From the NCBI RefSeq assembly GCF_016887565.1, contig NZ_CP069396.1:3127001-3191000 (forward strand): a DNA stretch of 64,000 bases, written 5' to 3'. Positions 24,879 to 33,186 of this stretch are shown here, piece after piece. This stretch comes from Archangium violaceum. GTDB lineage: Bacteria > Myxococcota > Myxococcia > Myxococcales > Myxococcaceae. Made by a program: the position numbers and the translations under genes. The first letter of the stretch is position 1; each line of letters begins with the position of its first letter. The notes below the pieces were generated by a model. That model made no database searches and was not told the DNA's origin. It was given only the letters and a program-made list of their open reading frames with translations.

Positions 24879-25116
24879 TTCATAAAATGTCTGCGAAGTT
24901 GCTCGGCAAGTAGAGCCTCTTGGTAGATGCGCGAGTGATGCGCTGCCAGCAGGAATTGACTAGATGCTGGCGCTTAGAGAGTGTTGAACTGGAGCGAGCA
25001 GGCACTGCGATGCGACTACAAGCGGGTTCAGAAACGGTGCCGCTCGGTGATGCAGTAGGCAAAACCTGTGTCTTCGCCATCTCACATGATGGAGGATTTC
25101 ATGGATTGGAATTGGC
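24879..25116. other. AT-richer spacer after the NACHT gene, no recognised gene
   Basis: This 238-bp stretch keeps the low GC of the NACHT gene until about 25100, then changes to host-like composition. A short open frame (24920-25168) has no recognisable motif and runs into the antisense of the DUF2381 gene, so it is not called. GTAGGCAAA at 25055-25063 also occurs at 22599-22607, just before the NACHT start, possibly marking the ends of the inserted segment. Confidence 0.4.
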
Positions 25117-26058
25117 TTACGGGAACGTCACGCCATCGAAGAGCTCGGGCATAGTGCTGCCATCCTGACTCCACAGTTTCAGGGTGAAGGTGCCGCGCGC
25201 CTGTCGCTCCGTTGCCTCCAACTCCACCACGATGCGGCCCTTCTCACCCGGAGCAATGAGATGCAGCGGCCACACGCCGAGCACCTTCAGCTCCACGTGC
25301 TTGGGCCCCAACAGCACCGCACCGGCGGGCCTCCAGGGCGTCTCGTCGTTGTTCTTCAACTCTAATTCCACGGCCAGCCGCACGACCTTCTGCCCTCCCT
25401 CCGTGCGCTCGGTGTCGGAGCGGTAGCTGCGCGCCCAGGTTGGAGTCAGGGTGTTGCCCGGACGCGCGGTGGCGTCTAAGTCGAGTGTCTTGACGGCGAC
25501 ACCCGTCTTGCCCAGTCCCTCGGCGATGAGGCCCGTGAGCCCTGCCTGCCCAGCGCACTCCGCCTGGAGGCGTGCCTTTTCCTCCTGGCATTGCCGGGCC
25601 TCCGCTCGTGCCTGCTGCTCGCCCTCCTGGTAGGAGGCGAGCGTGCGCGGTTGGCGCGTCACTTCCACCTGGCCTTCGGCCTGGGTGGGGTGCACCACCA
25701 GCCAGAAGGTGACGCTCGCGGGGGCCGCACCGTCTTGAAAATAGACTGTCACTGGCACGCGTTCCCTATCCTCCAGCGCCTTCGTGGGGACGAGTATGAG
25801 GGCCGTCTCTCCTTGCAGCACCACGCGGAACCGCTCTGGCCCGGCCAGTTCCACGCGCGCCAGCTTCGAGTCGAAGAGCAGGTTGGTGGACAGTCCCGGG
25901 TGGATGCACACCGTGAGTCGTTTGTCGGCGGCGTCTGTGGTGAGCTCAATGTGGCGCACGCCCGTCTCACAGGTGGGGAGCGGGGATTGTACGGTGGTGT
26001 CGGCGGGCACGGCGAACAGGACCCATCCCACGAGGGCGGTGGAAGACAGGGCGAACAC
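25117..26058 (-). CDS. DUF2381 family secreted protein
   Basis: A 313-residue protein from a GTG start at 26058 (other starts cannot be excluded). The N-terminus has a hydrophobic signal (LSSTALVGWVLFAVPA) and is probably exported. The first 140 residues are beta-rich (HIELTTDAADKRLTVCIHPG, TALILVPTKAL). A charged helix (EGEQQARAEARQCQEEKARL) and a C-terminal beta domain with VRLAVELELKNNDETPW follow. This layout matches DUF2381, a family known almost only from myxobacteria and often encoded beside Ser/Thr kinases. The kinase gene lies 108 bp upstream on the same strand. Its role is unknown; an extracytoplasmic partner of the kinase is an inference. Confidence 0.75.
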   Translation of the reverse strand: MFALSSTALVGWVLFAVPADTTVQSPLPTCETGVRHIELTTDAADKRLTVCIHPGLSTNLLFDSKLARVELAGPERFRVVLQGETALILVPTKALEDRERVPVTVYFQDGAAPASVTFWLVVHPTQAEGQVEVTRQPRTLASYQEGEQQARAEARQCQEEKARLQAECAGQAGLTGLIAEGLGKTGVAVKTLDLDATARPGNTLTPTWARSYRSDTERTEGGQKVVRLAVELELKNNDETPWRPAGAVLLGPKHVELKVLGVWPLHLIAPGEKGRIVVELEATERQARGTFTLKLWSQDGSTMPELFDGVTFP

Positions 26059-26166
26059 GGAGCGGGAACCCCCAGAGGACGTGGAGGAGACTGGAAACGT
26101 GGTCCTCTACCACACTTCCCACGCGGTAGTGTAGGGCGGCTCCTGGCGCCGTGTCGCTGGCTGTCC

Positions 26167-27939
26167 CTAGTCGAAGTGGTCCACCACTCGCACCTCCGCG
26201 AGGGGGCCGACCAGCATGTTCCCCGGCTCGCTGCCGGGCTGAATGGGAGTGCCGGGTCCGTCGAAGTAGTACAGGTCCATGCAGACCCGATACGTCTCCC
26301 CGCCAGGCGTGCGTGCCTCGGTGAAGCGGCCGTACACCTTCTTCTCTCCGAAGTGGAGCCGCCCGGAGAGGCGGGTTCCGTCCGGTAGCGCGAGCTGGCC
26401 GGTGGAAGTCCTCCAGTGGCCAGGGATGATGACCGGGGTGTCTTCGCGCACTTGGACGGGCCTGCCCCGCACGTCGGACCACTCGACGGACGTCCTTTCT
26501 CCAATGCGCAGGCCCAGCGTCTCGGTCATTGTCCTCACGGCGCCCGCCGGGCACTCCTGGGGTGGAGGCTCCGAGCGGACGGGTGGCACCTGCTGCTGCG
26601 CGCTGAGGCAGGCCTGCAGGGCGGCTCCCGTCAAGCCCAGACACACGTTGCGCGCGGCGGCCTGCGTGAGCTTGGGCTGCGTGTCCCGTTGGGGGCCGGT
26701 TGTCTTCTGCTGCTTCTTCACGGGGGCTGCGTCCTTTCCGGACGCCGCGGGCGAGGCGGCGGCCGCGAGGGGTGGCTCCACAGGCGGCGGAGTCGCGGCC
26801 CGAGCAGACTCCGGCGGCGACTCCGGGGGCGCCACTTCCTGGCCAGCGCTGGCCTTCCGCGTTGGCTGCTCGGCGGGCGACGTGATGGGTGATGGGAGGG
26901 TGGCCACCTCGCGCCCGCCCCTCCACTGCCCCACCAGCCACCCGCCGCCCAGCACCAGCCCCACCCCCATGCTCGCCCAGGCCGTCGCACGGAGCACTCG
27001 CGTCCGCCTCCTGCCGGCCACTTTCACTCCGCCGTGCAGTGGCACCTTCCAGGACTCGTCCGCCTGGGTCCTCAGCGCCTCCAATGCCGCGCACAGCTCC
27101 ACGGCACCCGGGTAGCGCGCCTCGGGCGTCTTCTCCAGAAGCCGCAGACACACTTCTTCCACCGCCCGGGGTACGCGCGGGTTGACGAGGTGCGGCGGCA
27201 GCGGCGCCTGGTGCAGCACGGCCTCCACGTCCACGCCCGCGCGCTCGCCTGGCAGGAAGGGGTCTCTCCCCGTCAGCAGCCGGTAGAAGACGACTCCCAG
27301 CGCGTACAGGTCGTCTCCCACTCCGGCCCGGTAGTGCGCGCCCGGCACGCCCTTGTTCTCCCGGCCGAAGCGCCACGCCTCGGGGCTGCGGTACAGCGGC
27401 GTGTCCGGGGGAAACAGTCCCGCGGTAATGGTGGGCGCCCCGGCGTAGTAGCTCACCCCGAAGTCCACCAGCACCGCCTGCCCGTCACCGCGGCGCACCA
27501 GGATGTTGGCTTCCTTCACGTCCCGGTGCACCACCTTGGCCGCGTGTACCACCGCCAGGGCCCGTGCCACCTCCAGCACCCTGTCCACCACCTGGCCTGT
27601 GTCCACGGCGTGCTCTCGTGCCCAGACGTCCAGCGTCACCCCGTCCACCAGTTCCAGCTTCAGGTAGACGAAGCGGGGGTCCTTGGCGGGCCAGCTGCCC
27701 GCGCCCAGCACCCGCGCCAGGTTGGGGTGGTGCAGGTGCAGGCGCGAGCCGATGAGGGCCTCGCGCCAGGCTCTCTCCTCGCCTCTCTCCACCGGCACCA
27801 TCTTGAGGGCGGCGCGGCGTCCCTGGGGGCTACGCACCTGGTACACGGTGCCGAAGCCGCCCGCGCCCAGCACGGCCTCCACCACGTCACCCGCGATGAG
27901 TGTGCCGGGCGGCAGTGGCGGCATGTCGAACGCATTCAT
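26167..27939 (-). CDS. transmembrane Ser/Thr protein kinase with extracytoplasmic domain
   Basis: A 590-residue protein. Residues 15-290 are a Hanks-type kinase: glycine loop LGAGGFGTVYQV, catalytic Lys in AALKMVPV, HRDVKEANILV with catalytic Asp, DFGVSYYAG, and PEAWRFG in place of APE. A membrane helix (about 325-345) leads to a Pro/Ala-rich linker and a cysteine-containing C-terminal domain (about 455-590, CPAGAVRTMTETLGLRIGER onward) outside the cytoplasm. It may couple an envelope signal to phosphorylation. It lies downstream of a toxin/immunity pair and upstream of DUF2381, all on the same strand. The N-terminal 255 residues are duplicated, truncated, at 35667-36445. Confidence 0.9.
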   Translation of the reverse strand: MNAFDMPPLPPGTLIAGDVVEAVLGAGGFGTVYQVRSPQGRRAALKMVPVERGEERAWREALIGSRLHLHHPNLARVLGAGSWPAKDPRFVYLKLELVDGVTLDVWAREHAVDTGQVVDRVLEVARALAVVHAAKVVHRDVKEANILVRRGDGQAVLVDFGVSYYAGAPTITAGLFPPDTPLYRSPEAWRFGRENKGVPGAHYRAGVGDDLYALGVVFYRLLTGRDPFLPGERAGVDVEAVLHQAPLPPHLVNPRVPRAVEEVCLRLLEKTPEARYPGAVELCAALEALRTQADESWKVPLHGGVKVAGRRRTRVLRATAWASMGVGLVLGGGWLVGQWRGGREVATLPSPITSPAEQPTRKASAGQEVAPPESPPESARAATPPPVEPPLAAAASPAASGKDAAPVKKQQKTTGPQRDTQPKLTQAAARNVCLGLTGAALQACLSAQQQVPPVRSEPPPQECPAGAVRTMTETLGLRIGERTSVEWSDVRGRPVQVREDTPVIIPGHWRTSTGQLALPDGTRLSGRLHFGEKKVYGRFTEARTPGGETYRVCMDLYYFDGPGTPIQPGSEPGNMLVGPLAEVRVVDHFD

Positions 27940-28082
27940 GGCGCCCTCGCGCCAGAGGTATCAGGAACAGGGGAATGCAGATGTGGGGTCATGGGCCTAC
28001 CTCCCAGGACCTCAACTTAGCAGGTTCTGCGCCAGGAGCGCCTCTCCTGAAACATGAGGGGATGGCTCAGGGCGCCGCCCCG

Positions 28083-28709
28083 TCAGAAGACGATGCAGTC
28101 GAACTTCTCGATGACGGCCCGGATCTCTTCGGGTGTGGCCTTGAGTCGCTCCGCCAGGATAGGGGCGTAGTAGGTCAGTGCCTTGGTAGGAGTCGGATGA
28201 GTGTGGAGGTCGTCCACGATGACGGCACCGACCATGCCGGGCCACTTGACCCTGCGCAGTTCGGGAGCTCGCGCAATGGGGTCCAGGATCGTGAAGCAGG
28301 GCCACTTGGGAAAGCGAAGGGTGGCAGGGTCGGAGCCCATGATGCGGCAGGCATCCAGGCGGGCCTCGGTGAAGTCGCAGTCCTCGATGGCCCCGTACTC
28401 CGCACCCGTCGAGTAGCTGGGCCAGTGCCCAAAATCGCACCCCGTCAGGCGCCCCTTGAATCGGCACCCCTTCAGTGTTGCGAACACCCACTGCTGGTGA
28501 TTCTTCAACTCCTGCTTCACTTCGAAGGCGCAGTCGATGAACCGGGTTCCTTGATCGAAGATCAGATTTCTGCCGGAGACCTTCAGGACCAGCGTGCAAT
28601 TCTTGAAAGTGACATTGGAACCAAGGAAATAGAGCGACCCCTTATCGGTCAGCTCCAGCCGCTCGTTTTCGATTTCCCGGTCCTCATAGAAGACCTTGTT
28701 GTAGAGCAT
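28083..28709 (-). CDS. putative immunity protein with pentapeptide-like repeats
   Basis: A 208-residue cytoplasmic protein, ATG at 28709, GAGGGTGG just upstream, 11 bp after the toxin stop. The middle (residues 30-130) shows the periodic N/D-C-x-F/L pattern of right-handed beta-helix or pentapeptide-repeat proteins (FKNCTLVL, FIDCAFEV, LKGCRFKG, IEDCDFTEARLDACRI). The C-terminal third is mostly helical and not repeated. Position directly behind a lipoprotein toxin gene is the main argument for an immunity function, which is an inference. No enzymatic motif is present. Codon use is less GC-biased than in the cell wall genes. Confidence 0.65.
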   Translation of the reverse strand: MLYNKVFYEDREIENERLELTDKGSLYFLGSNVTFKNCTLVLKVSGRNLIFDQGTRFIDCAFEVKQELKNHQQWVFATLKGCRFKGRLTGCDFGHWPSYSTGAEYGAIEDCDFTEARLDACRIMGSDPATLRFPKWPCFTILDPIARAPELRRVKWPGMVGAVIVDDLHTHPTPTKALTYYAPILAERLKATPEEIRAVIEKFDCIVF

Positions 28710-28720
28710 CCGCCACCCTC

Positions 28721-30394
28721 TCAAAAGGTGAGCATCCGGAAGAACTCGCCCGCCATGCGCCGGCCATGCCGCGCCAGATTCGACTCCGTGCCGGAGAGAA
28801 TCTCGTACTTGAAGCCCCCAGGAACTTCCACATCGACTCCCTTGCTCCGGCTGAAGTTGTAGAGGTGCTTGAACTGGCGGGAGACCTGATCTTCGACCCA
28901 GCGCCCGCGGGCTTCGCGCTCGAGCAGCCGTGCCAGCCAGTACTCGCCGTTCTCCTGTGCCTTCCCAATGGCTCGCTTCTCGGCGCCGGAGAGCTTGTCG
29001 GGCCCCCACTTGTTGGCGGCCTGGGTGACGGCCTCCTGGAGCATGTCGCCTACCTTGTCCTCGGCGGGAATATCCGCAACGGACTTGCCGCGAGGCACGT
29101 GCCAGCGCTGGCCGTCGCTGAGCTCCACCTGCCAGTTGCCGCCCCGGTGGCGAATGGCGGTTCGAGCGGAGCGGCCCCCTGGGGCCTGTCCCGCCCCACT
29201 GCCCGTCCCCTTCTTGAGCATCACCACGGCCAGGGGGCCCTGCGGTGAGGTGGCTACCGTTTCCGCCGCCGCCACGGCCCTGGCCAGGGCCCCCTCCGTC
29301 GCGAGCGCCGCCCCCACGGCCTCCGCGTGCGCCATGACAGCGGCGCCGCCCTGGGCCTCGAACTGCGCTCCCGCGAGGTTGAAGCCCGGCAGTGACTTCA
29401 ACCGCGTCAGCACCTGCCCCAGCGTGTGCCCGCTGAGCGCGGCCACCGCGAGAATCATGGCCCGCGCCGCGTCCTCGCCCAGCACCTTGCCGAATTGCTC
29501 GCCCGCCGCGCGCAGCTCGTCGAAGGTGGTGGCCTCGTGGGCCGCATGGGCCAGGCGGGCCCAGCCGTCCATGAGGCCGTACACCGTTTGGAGGCCCAGG
29601 TAGCCCATGAGAATGACAGTGAGGCTCGCGGCCAGGAATTTCGTCGTGGGCTCTGGCACCAACCACATCGTGCAGTAGAGGGCGACCGTCCAGACGACCA
29701 TGGAGACGAGCGCCTGCACGCTGAGCAGCTCCCGGCTCAGGGCCGCGCGTGTCTCGTCGAGCACGGTGCCGAAGGCCAGTGCCAGGGCGAACGTGCGCCG
29801 GTCATCCGTGCGGAGGTAGGGCCCGTCGTCCAGCAGGCCCAGGCAGTCGCCTCCTCCGCGCGGCTCGCACCAGCGGAGATAGCTTTGCTTGAGGGCTCCA
29901 TCCGCCTCGGGGGTGAGGGACACCGGGCCCTGCTGGCGCTCGGGCACCAGAGTGTAGCCCCGTCCCCGGTACATCTCCAGGTTCCAGTCTCCCGTGCTCG
30001 CCACCGTCTCCACCTCCTGCGGCGGCTGGCGCGAGAGGCGCAGCAGCTCGAGGGCGGCTGCACGTGGACGGAGGTGTCCCAGCCGCACGTGCTGGGCGAG
30101 CCATTGGAAGGCCCGCTGGAAGTCGGGCCTGGGGATGGGCACCGGCCGGGTGGCGGCGGCACCGGGCTCCAGGAAGTCCACCTCGTAGGCGGTGGCCGAT
30201 TCCAGGCCGGGCTCCACCATCCGCTCCTTGGGCGCTGGTGGGGGCGTGAGCGAGTTGTCGCGGTAGGCCACGAAGCTGCCCCGTGGGGTGCTCGTGGCAC
30301 ATGCGAACTGGAAGAGGATGAGGAGGGACCAGGCGCCAATACAGGGGACCCGTCTCTCGCCCGTGGGGCGCACGCCGGGAAAACGGTTGGACAC
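28721..30394 (-). CDS. SitA-like lipoprotein polymorphic toxin
   Basis: A 557-residue protein from a GTG at 30394 with a perfect GGAGGT site. The signal ends in a lipobox-like FQFAC with Cys at residue 32. A conserved middle (SYLRWCEPRGGGDCLGLLDD) is followed by two hydrophobic segments (about residues 220-265), then an Ala-rich region. A distinct C-terminal domain (about 440-557) contains GVDVEVPGGFKYEILSGTES, which looks nuclease-like (PD-(D/E)XK-type guess). Sit toxins of Myxococcus are lipoproteins passed between siblings by TraA/TraB outer-membrane exchange, with a cognate immunity gene behind. This gene has that design and shares its N-terminal region, but not its C-terminus, with the gene at 33719. 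Toxic activity is not proven. Confidence 0.75.
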   Translation of the reverse strand: MSNRFPGVRPTGERRVPCIGAWSLLILFQFACATSTPRGSFVAYRDNSLTPPPAPKERMVEPGLESATAYEVDFLEPGAAATRPVPIPRPDFQRAFQWLAQHVRLGHLRPRAAALELLRLSRQPPQEVETVASTGDWNLEMYRGRGYTLVPERQQGPVSLTPEADGALKQSYLRWCEPRGGGDCLGLLDDGPYLRTDDRRTFALALAFGTVLDETRAALSRELLSVQALVSMVVWTVALYCTMWLVPEPTTKFLAASLTVILMGYLGLQTVYGLMDGWARLAHAAHEATTFDELRAAGEQFGKVLGEDAARAMILAVAALSGHTLGQVLTRLKSLPGFNLAGAQFEAQGGAAVMAHAEAVGAALATEGALARAVAAAETVATSPQGPLAVVMLKKGTGSGAGQAPGGRSARTAIRHRGGNWQVELSDGQRWHVPRGKSVADIPAEDKVGDMLQEAVTQAANKWGPDKLSGAEKRAIGKAQENGEYWLARLLEREARGRWVEDQVSRQFKHLYNFSRSKGVDVEVPGGFKYEILSGTESNLARHGRRMAGEFFRMLTF

Positions 30395-30439
30395 GGCGCA
30401 CCTCCAGAAACGATACACCCCAAAAACCGTTACCCTGGA

Positions 30440-30469
30440 ATTAGACGGAAATGCGGGTGTGCTCGTCAA
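30440..30469 (-). promoter_or_regulatory. sigma-70-type promoter of the toxin operon
   Basis: On the minus strand TTGACG (30464-30469) and TCTAAT (30440-30445) are separated by 18 bp. Transcription would start near 30433, giving a leader of about 40 nt to the GTG at 30394. Toxin, immunity and possibly kinase and DUF2381 genes would follow on one transcript. Confidence 0.65.
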
Positions 30470-30641
30470 GCCACCGAGTCGGCCACGGGCGGGAGGACAT
30501 AACAGGTGGGCTGCCGGGGAAGCAGTGACTCCACGCGGGGCGACCTGGCCTCACGGGCTGGATGGACGTGCCAGCCCGCCTCGGTTCAACACGCTCTGCG
30601 CGCTCTGGACGAGCCGCCGCTTTTGAATCACCTCGGCACTT

Positions 30642-30803
30642 CTACTGAGCCAGGTCATCCAGGACATCGGAGAGGGAGGTGGCGCGCAGGGCCCGATCGA
30701 ACCAGCGGTCGAGGGTGTCCAGGTCCGAGCAGGAGAGGATGCGCCGCCGGGCCTCGTCGTCGACGTGCACGCCGCGCGCGGTGAGAATCCGGACAACGCC
30801 CTC
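30642..30803 (-). pseudogene. 3' remnant of an Rpn-type PD-(D/E)XK gene, cut by IS66
   Basis: The last 53 codons (VRILTARGVHVDDEARRRIL onward, ending SDVLDDLAQ) and stop match the C-terminus of the full gene at 39927-40955 almost exactly. The upstream part is missing, and the remnant ends 3 bp before the left end of the IS66 element at 30807. It is therefore non-functional and marks an IS-associated rearrangement. It carries none of the 12-bp Gly-Arg-Ala-Glu repeat units found in the other two copies. Confidence 0.8.
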
Positions 30804-30806
30804 GGC

Positions 30807-32946
30807 GTAAGCGCTCGGCGGACCACACCTTCCGAGAGAAGGGAGAGCCGAGCAGCGTCGCGTGCCAGGAGGAATGGACATGGGACGCAACACGGCAGAA
30901 GTGGAAGCAACGCTGGCGAGGGCAGCGGCGAGCAGCTACTGGTCGGAGTCCGAAGCGCGAGCGGTGCTCGAGGCGTATGAGACGAGCGGGTTGTCGGTGG
31001 CGGAGTTCGCCCGCCGGTATGGGCTTGGGCCGCAGCGGCTGAGGTGGTGGAAGAAGCGGAGGAGAGAGGAGGAGAGCTCGAAGCTCTCGTTCATCCCGGT
31101 GCACGTTGCCGCGCCGCCGCCGAGTGTTGCTGGAAGGGATTGATTTGAAGGCCAGCGTCCGTCGGCCGCGCTGGCAGCCCCCACCTCTGGAGTCACCTGT
31201 GTGAGAAAACCTCTTGCGTTGAGGGGCCGGGCCGTGGCTCATGTCGCGCGTCATGAGCGGCGAGGCCCCCGGCAAGAAGAGGACGGACGTGCACGGCGTG
31301 GCGGCGCTGCTGCGGGGGCTGCTGGCCGAGGGCCAGGAGGAGCAGGCCATTGAGCTGGTGGTGGGGCTGCTGACGCAACTGGTGGAGAAGAACGCCGAGT
31401 TGGAGCTACGCCTGCTCAAGGCGATGCGCCAGCGGTTTGGCCGCACCAGCGAGAAGCTGTCGGCCGAGCAACTCTCGCTGTTTCTGACACAGCTGGGGCA
31501 GGAGGACGCCAGTGCCCAGCAGGCGCAGGCGGCGACGCTTGGTGTCGGGGACGCTGGCATCGCGCAGGGCGCCCTACCCCCGTCCGAGCCGCCCAACAAG
31601 GAGTCACGAAAGAAGGAGCGCAAGGGACACGGGCGCCGCCCGCTGCCCTCCCACCTGCCGTGCGAGCAGCGCGTCCACCAGCCTCCGCCCGAGGCGCTGC
31701 GGTGCGAGGCGTGCGGGCGGGACAAGACGCGCTGTGGCGAGGAGAAGAGCGAGACGCTGGAGTGGGTGCCCGGCCACTTCAAGGTGATTGAGGAGGTGCG
31801 TCCCAAGTACGCCTGCCGGCCGTGTGGCGACGGGCTGGTGGTGGCACCTCCCGCCGACAGGGTGATTGAGGGGGGATTGCCAGGGCCGGGCCTGGTGGCG
31901 CACGTGCTGGTGTCCAAATACAAGGACCACCTGCCGCTGCACCGGCTGAGCGGCCTCTACGCGCGCCACGGCGTGCAGCTGCGCACCTCCACGCTCTCGG
32001 ATTGGGTGGCCGCGGGAGCCGACCTCCTCCAGCCGCTGGCGCGGGAGGTGGGCCGCAGGGCGCTGGCCTCGCACGTGCTGCAGAGCGACGACACGCACCT
32101 CAAGGTGCTCGACAGGGAGCACCCCAACGGACTCAAGCGCGGGCACATGTGGGTATACCTGGGGGACAGCACCTGGGCGGCCTTCGTCTACACGCCGGAC
32201 TGGAAGCAGGAGGGGCCGCTGTCCTTTCTGGAGGGGCGTGAGGGCTGGTTGCTGGTGGACGGGTACAAGGGCTACGACAAACTGTTTGCTCGTGAGGGTG
32301 CCACCGCGGTGGAGGTGGGGTGCTGGAGTCATGCCCGGCGCTACTTCGTGGAGGCCTTGGAAGCCGGGGACACACGCGCGGCGCTGCCGCTCTCGCTCAT
32401 CGGCCGGCTCTTCGAGGTGGAGCGCGAAGCCGACGCGCGGCAAGTGGACGAGGCCGAGCGGCTGCGCAGGCGCGACACGCTCTCACGCGCTGTGACGGAG
32501 CAACTGGGGCGCTGGGTAGCCGAAACCTACGACCGGGAGCCGCCCAAGAGTCCGCTGGCCCAGGCGTGTCGCTACACCATCAATCAGTGGCAGGCGCTGA
32601 CGCGCTTCATGCAGGACGCGCGCCTGCCGCTGCACAACAACGCCTCGGAACTGCGGCTACGGGAAATCGCCGTCGGCAGGAAGAACTATCTGTTCGCCGG
32701 CAGCGACGCGGGAGCCGAGCGCGCCGCGTGCGTGTACACGCTGGTGGCCACGTGCGTGCTGGCCGGAGTCGAGCCGTGGGCGGACCTGGCCGACGTGCTG
32801 GAGAAGCTCGCCCGCGGCTGGCCCCAGCGTCGGCTCGAGGAACCGCTCCCGCGGCGACCTGAGCGCGGCCCCTCCCGGTCAGGGTGGGTGGAGCGCCCGT
32901 TATCACATCCTCGCCGTCCCTCTGCACCGCTCCGCCGAGCGGATAC
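30807..32946 (+). mobile_element. IS66-family insertion sequence without tnpB
   Basis: The ends are imperfect inverted repeats. The left is GTAAGCGCTCGGCGGA (30807-30822) and the right, read inward, is GTATCCGCTCGGCGGA, a match at 14 of 16 positions. IS66 ends typically begin GTAA. Inside are a short tnpA-like gene and the large tnpC transposase, but the 97-bp gap between them cannot hold tnpB. The 8-bp flanks (CCCTCGGC left, TGCGCGGT right) differ, so there is no target duplication. The flanking genes are unrelated fragments (Rpn 3' end and an XRE-regulator 3' end), consistent with a deletion or recombination next to the element. Confidence 0.8.
30880..31143 (+). CDS. tnpA: IS66 accessory protein TnpA-like
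   Basis: An 87-residue protein with an ATG at 30880 and AGGAGG 7 bp upstream (an ATG at 30874 is also possible). Residues 25-65 form a helix-turn-helix of the transposase-8/IS66 Orf1 type (SGLSVAEFARRYGLGPQRLR followed by WWKKRRRE). IS66 TnpA is usually longer (about 110-140 residues), so the C-terminal part may be truncated. Together with the missing tnpB this suggests a deletion within the element. It probably acts as the DNA-binding accessory of transposition, if functional. Confidence 0.75.
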   Translation: MGRNTAEVEATLARAAASSYWSESEARAVLEAYETSGLSVAEFARRYGLGPQRLRWWKKRRREEESSKLSFIPVHVAAPPPSVAGRD

Positions 32947-32959
32947 TGCGCGGTGTTGA
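31241..32959 (+). CDS. tnpC: IS66 transposase TnpC
   Basis: A 572-residue DDE transposase. An N-terminal leucine-zipper-like helix (QLVEKNAELELRLLKAMRQR) and FGRTSEKLS are followed by an IS66 zinc-binding region (CEACGRDKTRC and YACRPCG). The catalytic core has Asp in VLQSDDTHLKVLD, Asp in LLVDGYKGYDKL, and the Glu region NNASELRLREIAVGRKNYLF. The C-terminal VYTLVATCVLAGVEPWAD is typical. The frame appears intact. The stop lies 13 bp beyond the predicted right inverted repeat, so the last few codons come from flanking DNA, which suggests the original 3' end was lost or altered. Confidence 0.9.
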   Translation: MSRVMSGEAPGKKRTDVHGVAALLRGLLAEGQEEQAIELVVGLLTQLVEKNAELELRLLKAMRQRFGRTSEKLSAEQLSLFLTQLGQEDASAQQAQAATLGVGDAGIAQGALPPSEPPNKESRKKERKGHGRRPLPSHLPCEQRVHQPPPEALRCEACGRDKTRCGEEKSETLEWVPGHFKVIEEVRPKYACRPCGDGLVVAPPADRVIEGGLPGPGLVAHVLVSKYKDHLPLHRLSGLYARHGVQLRTSTLSDWVAAGADLLQPLAREVGRRALASHVLQSDDTHLKVLDREHPNGLKRGHMWVYLGDSTWAAFVYTPDWKQEGPLSFLEGREGWLLVDGYKGYDKLFAREGATAVEVGCWSHARRYFVEALEAGDTRAALPLSLIGRLFEVEREADARQVDEAERLRRRDTLSRAVTEQLGRWVAETYDREPPKSPLAQACRYTINQWQALTRFMQDARLPLHNNASELRLREIAVGRKNYLFAGSDAGAERAACVYTLVATCVLAGVEPWADLADVLEKLARGWPQRRLEEPLPRRPERGPSRSGWVERPLSHPRRPSAPLRRADTARC

Positions 32960-32961
32960 GG

Positions 32962-33150
32962 ATGGACGCCGGTGAGGCGCTGGGCCTCGAATCCACGGGG
33001 ACGGCGGCTTGGCTGAAGGAGTCCGCTCCCGCGGCCACAGAATCACCGCGAATGCTCCGACTGATGCGCACCCTGCGCCAGATGGACGACAAGAAACTGG
33101 CGGCCATGAGCGTGGTGGCGCGCACCCTGGCGTCGGCCGGGGACGAGTAG
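32962..33150 (+). pseudogene. 3' fragment, probably of an XRE-type regulator
   Basis: The short frame ends with RMLRLMRTLRQMDDKKLAAM and SVVARTL, a helical tail seen after the helix-turn-helix in some XRE-type regulators (compare LSRIIHLLRDWPPERLLLAR in the next gene). The DNA-binding part is missing and the fragment begins right at the right end of the IS66 element. It could be a tiny expressed peptide, but a truncated gene is more likely. Low certainty on the parent family. Confidence 0.4.
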
Positions 33151-33186
33151 GCGCTCGGGTCGAAAAAGCTCCCGGAGCGCGGGCGT

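Noticed and set aside
24920-25168. Small + strand frame of 82 codons after the NACHT gene
   Set aside because: No recognisable motif, no ribosome site, and its 3' end overlaps the DUF2381 gene in antisense. Kept only as a spacer note.
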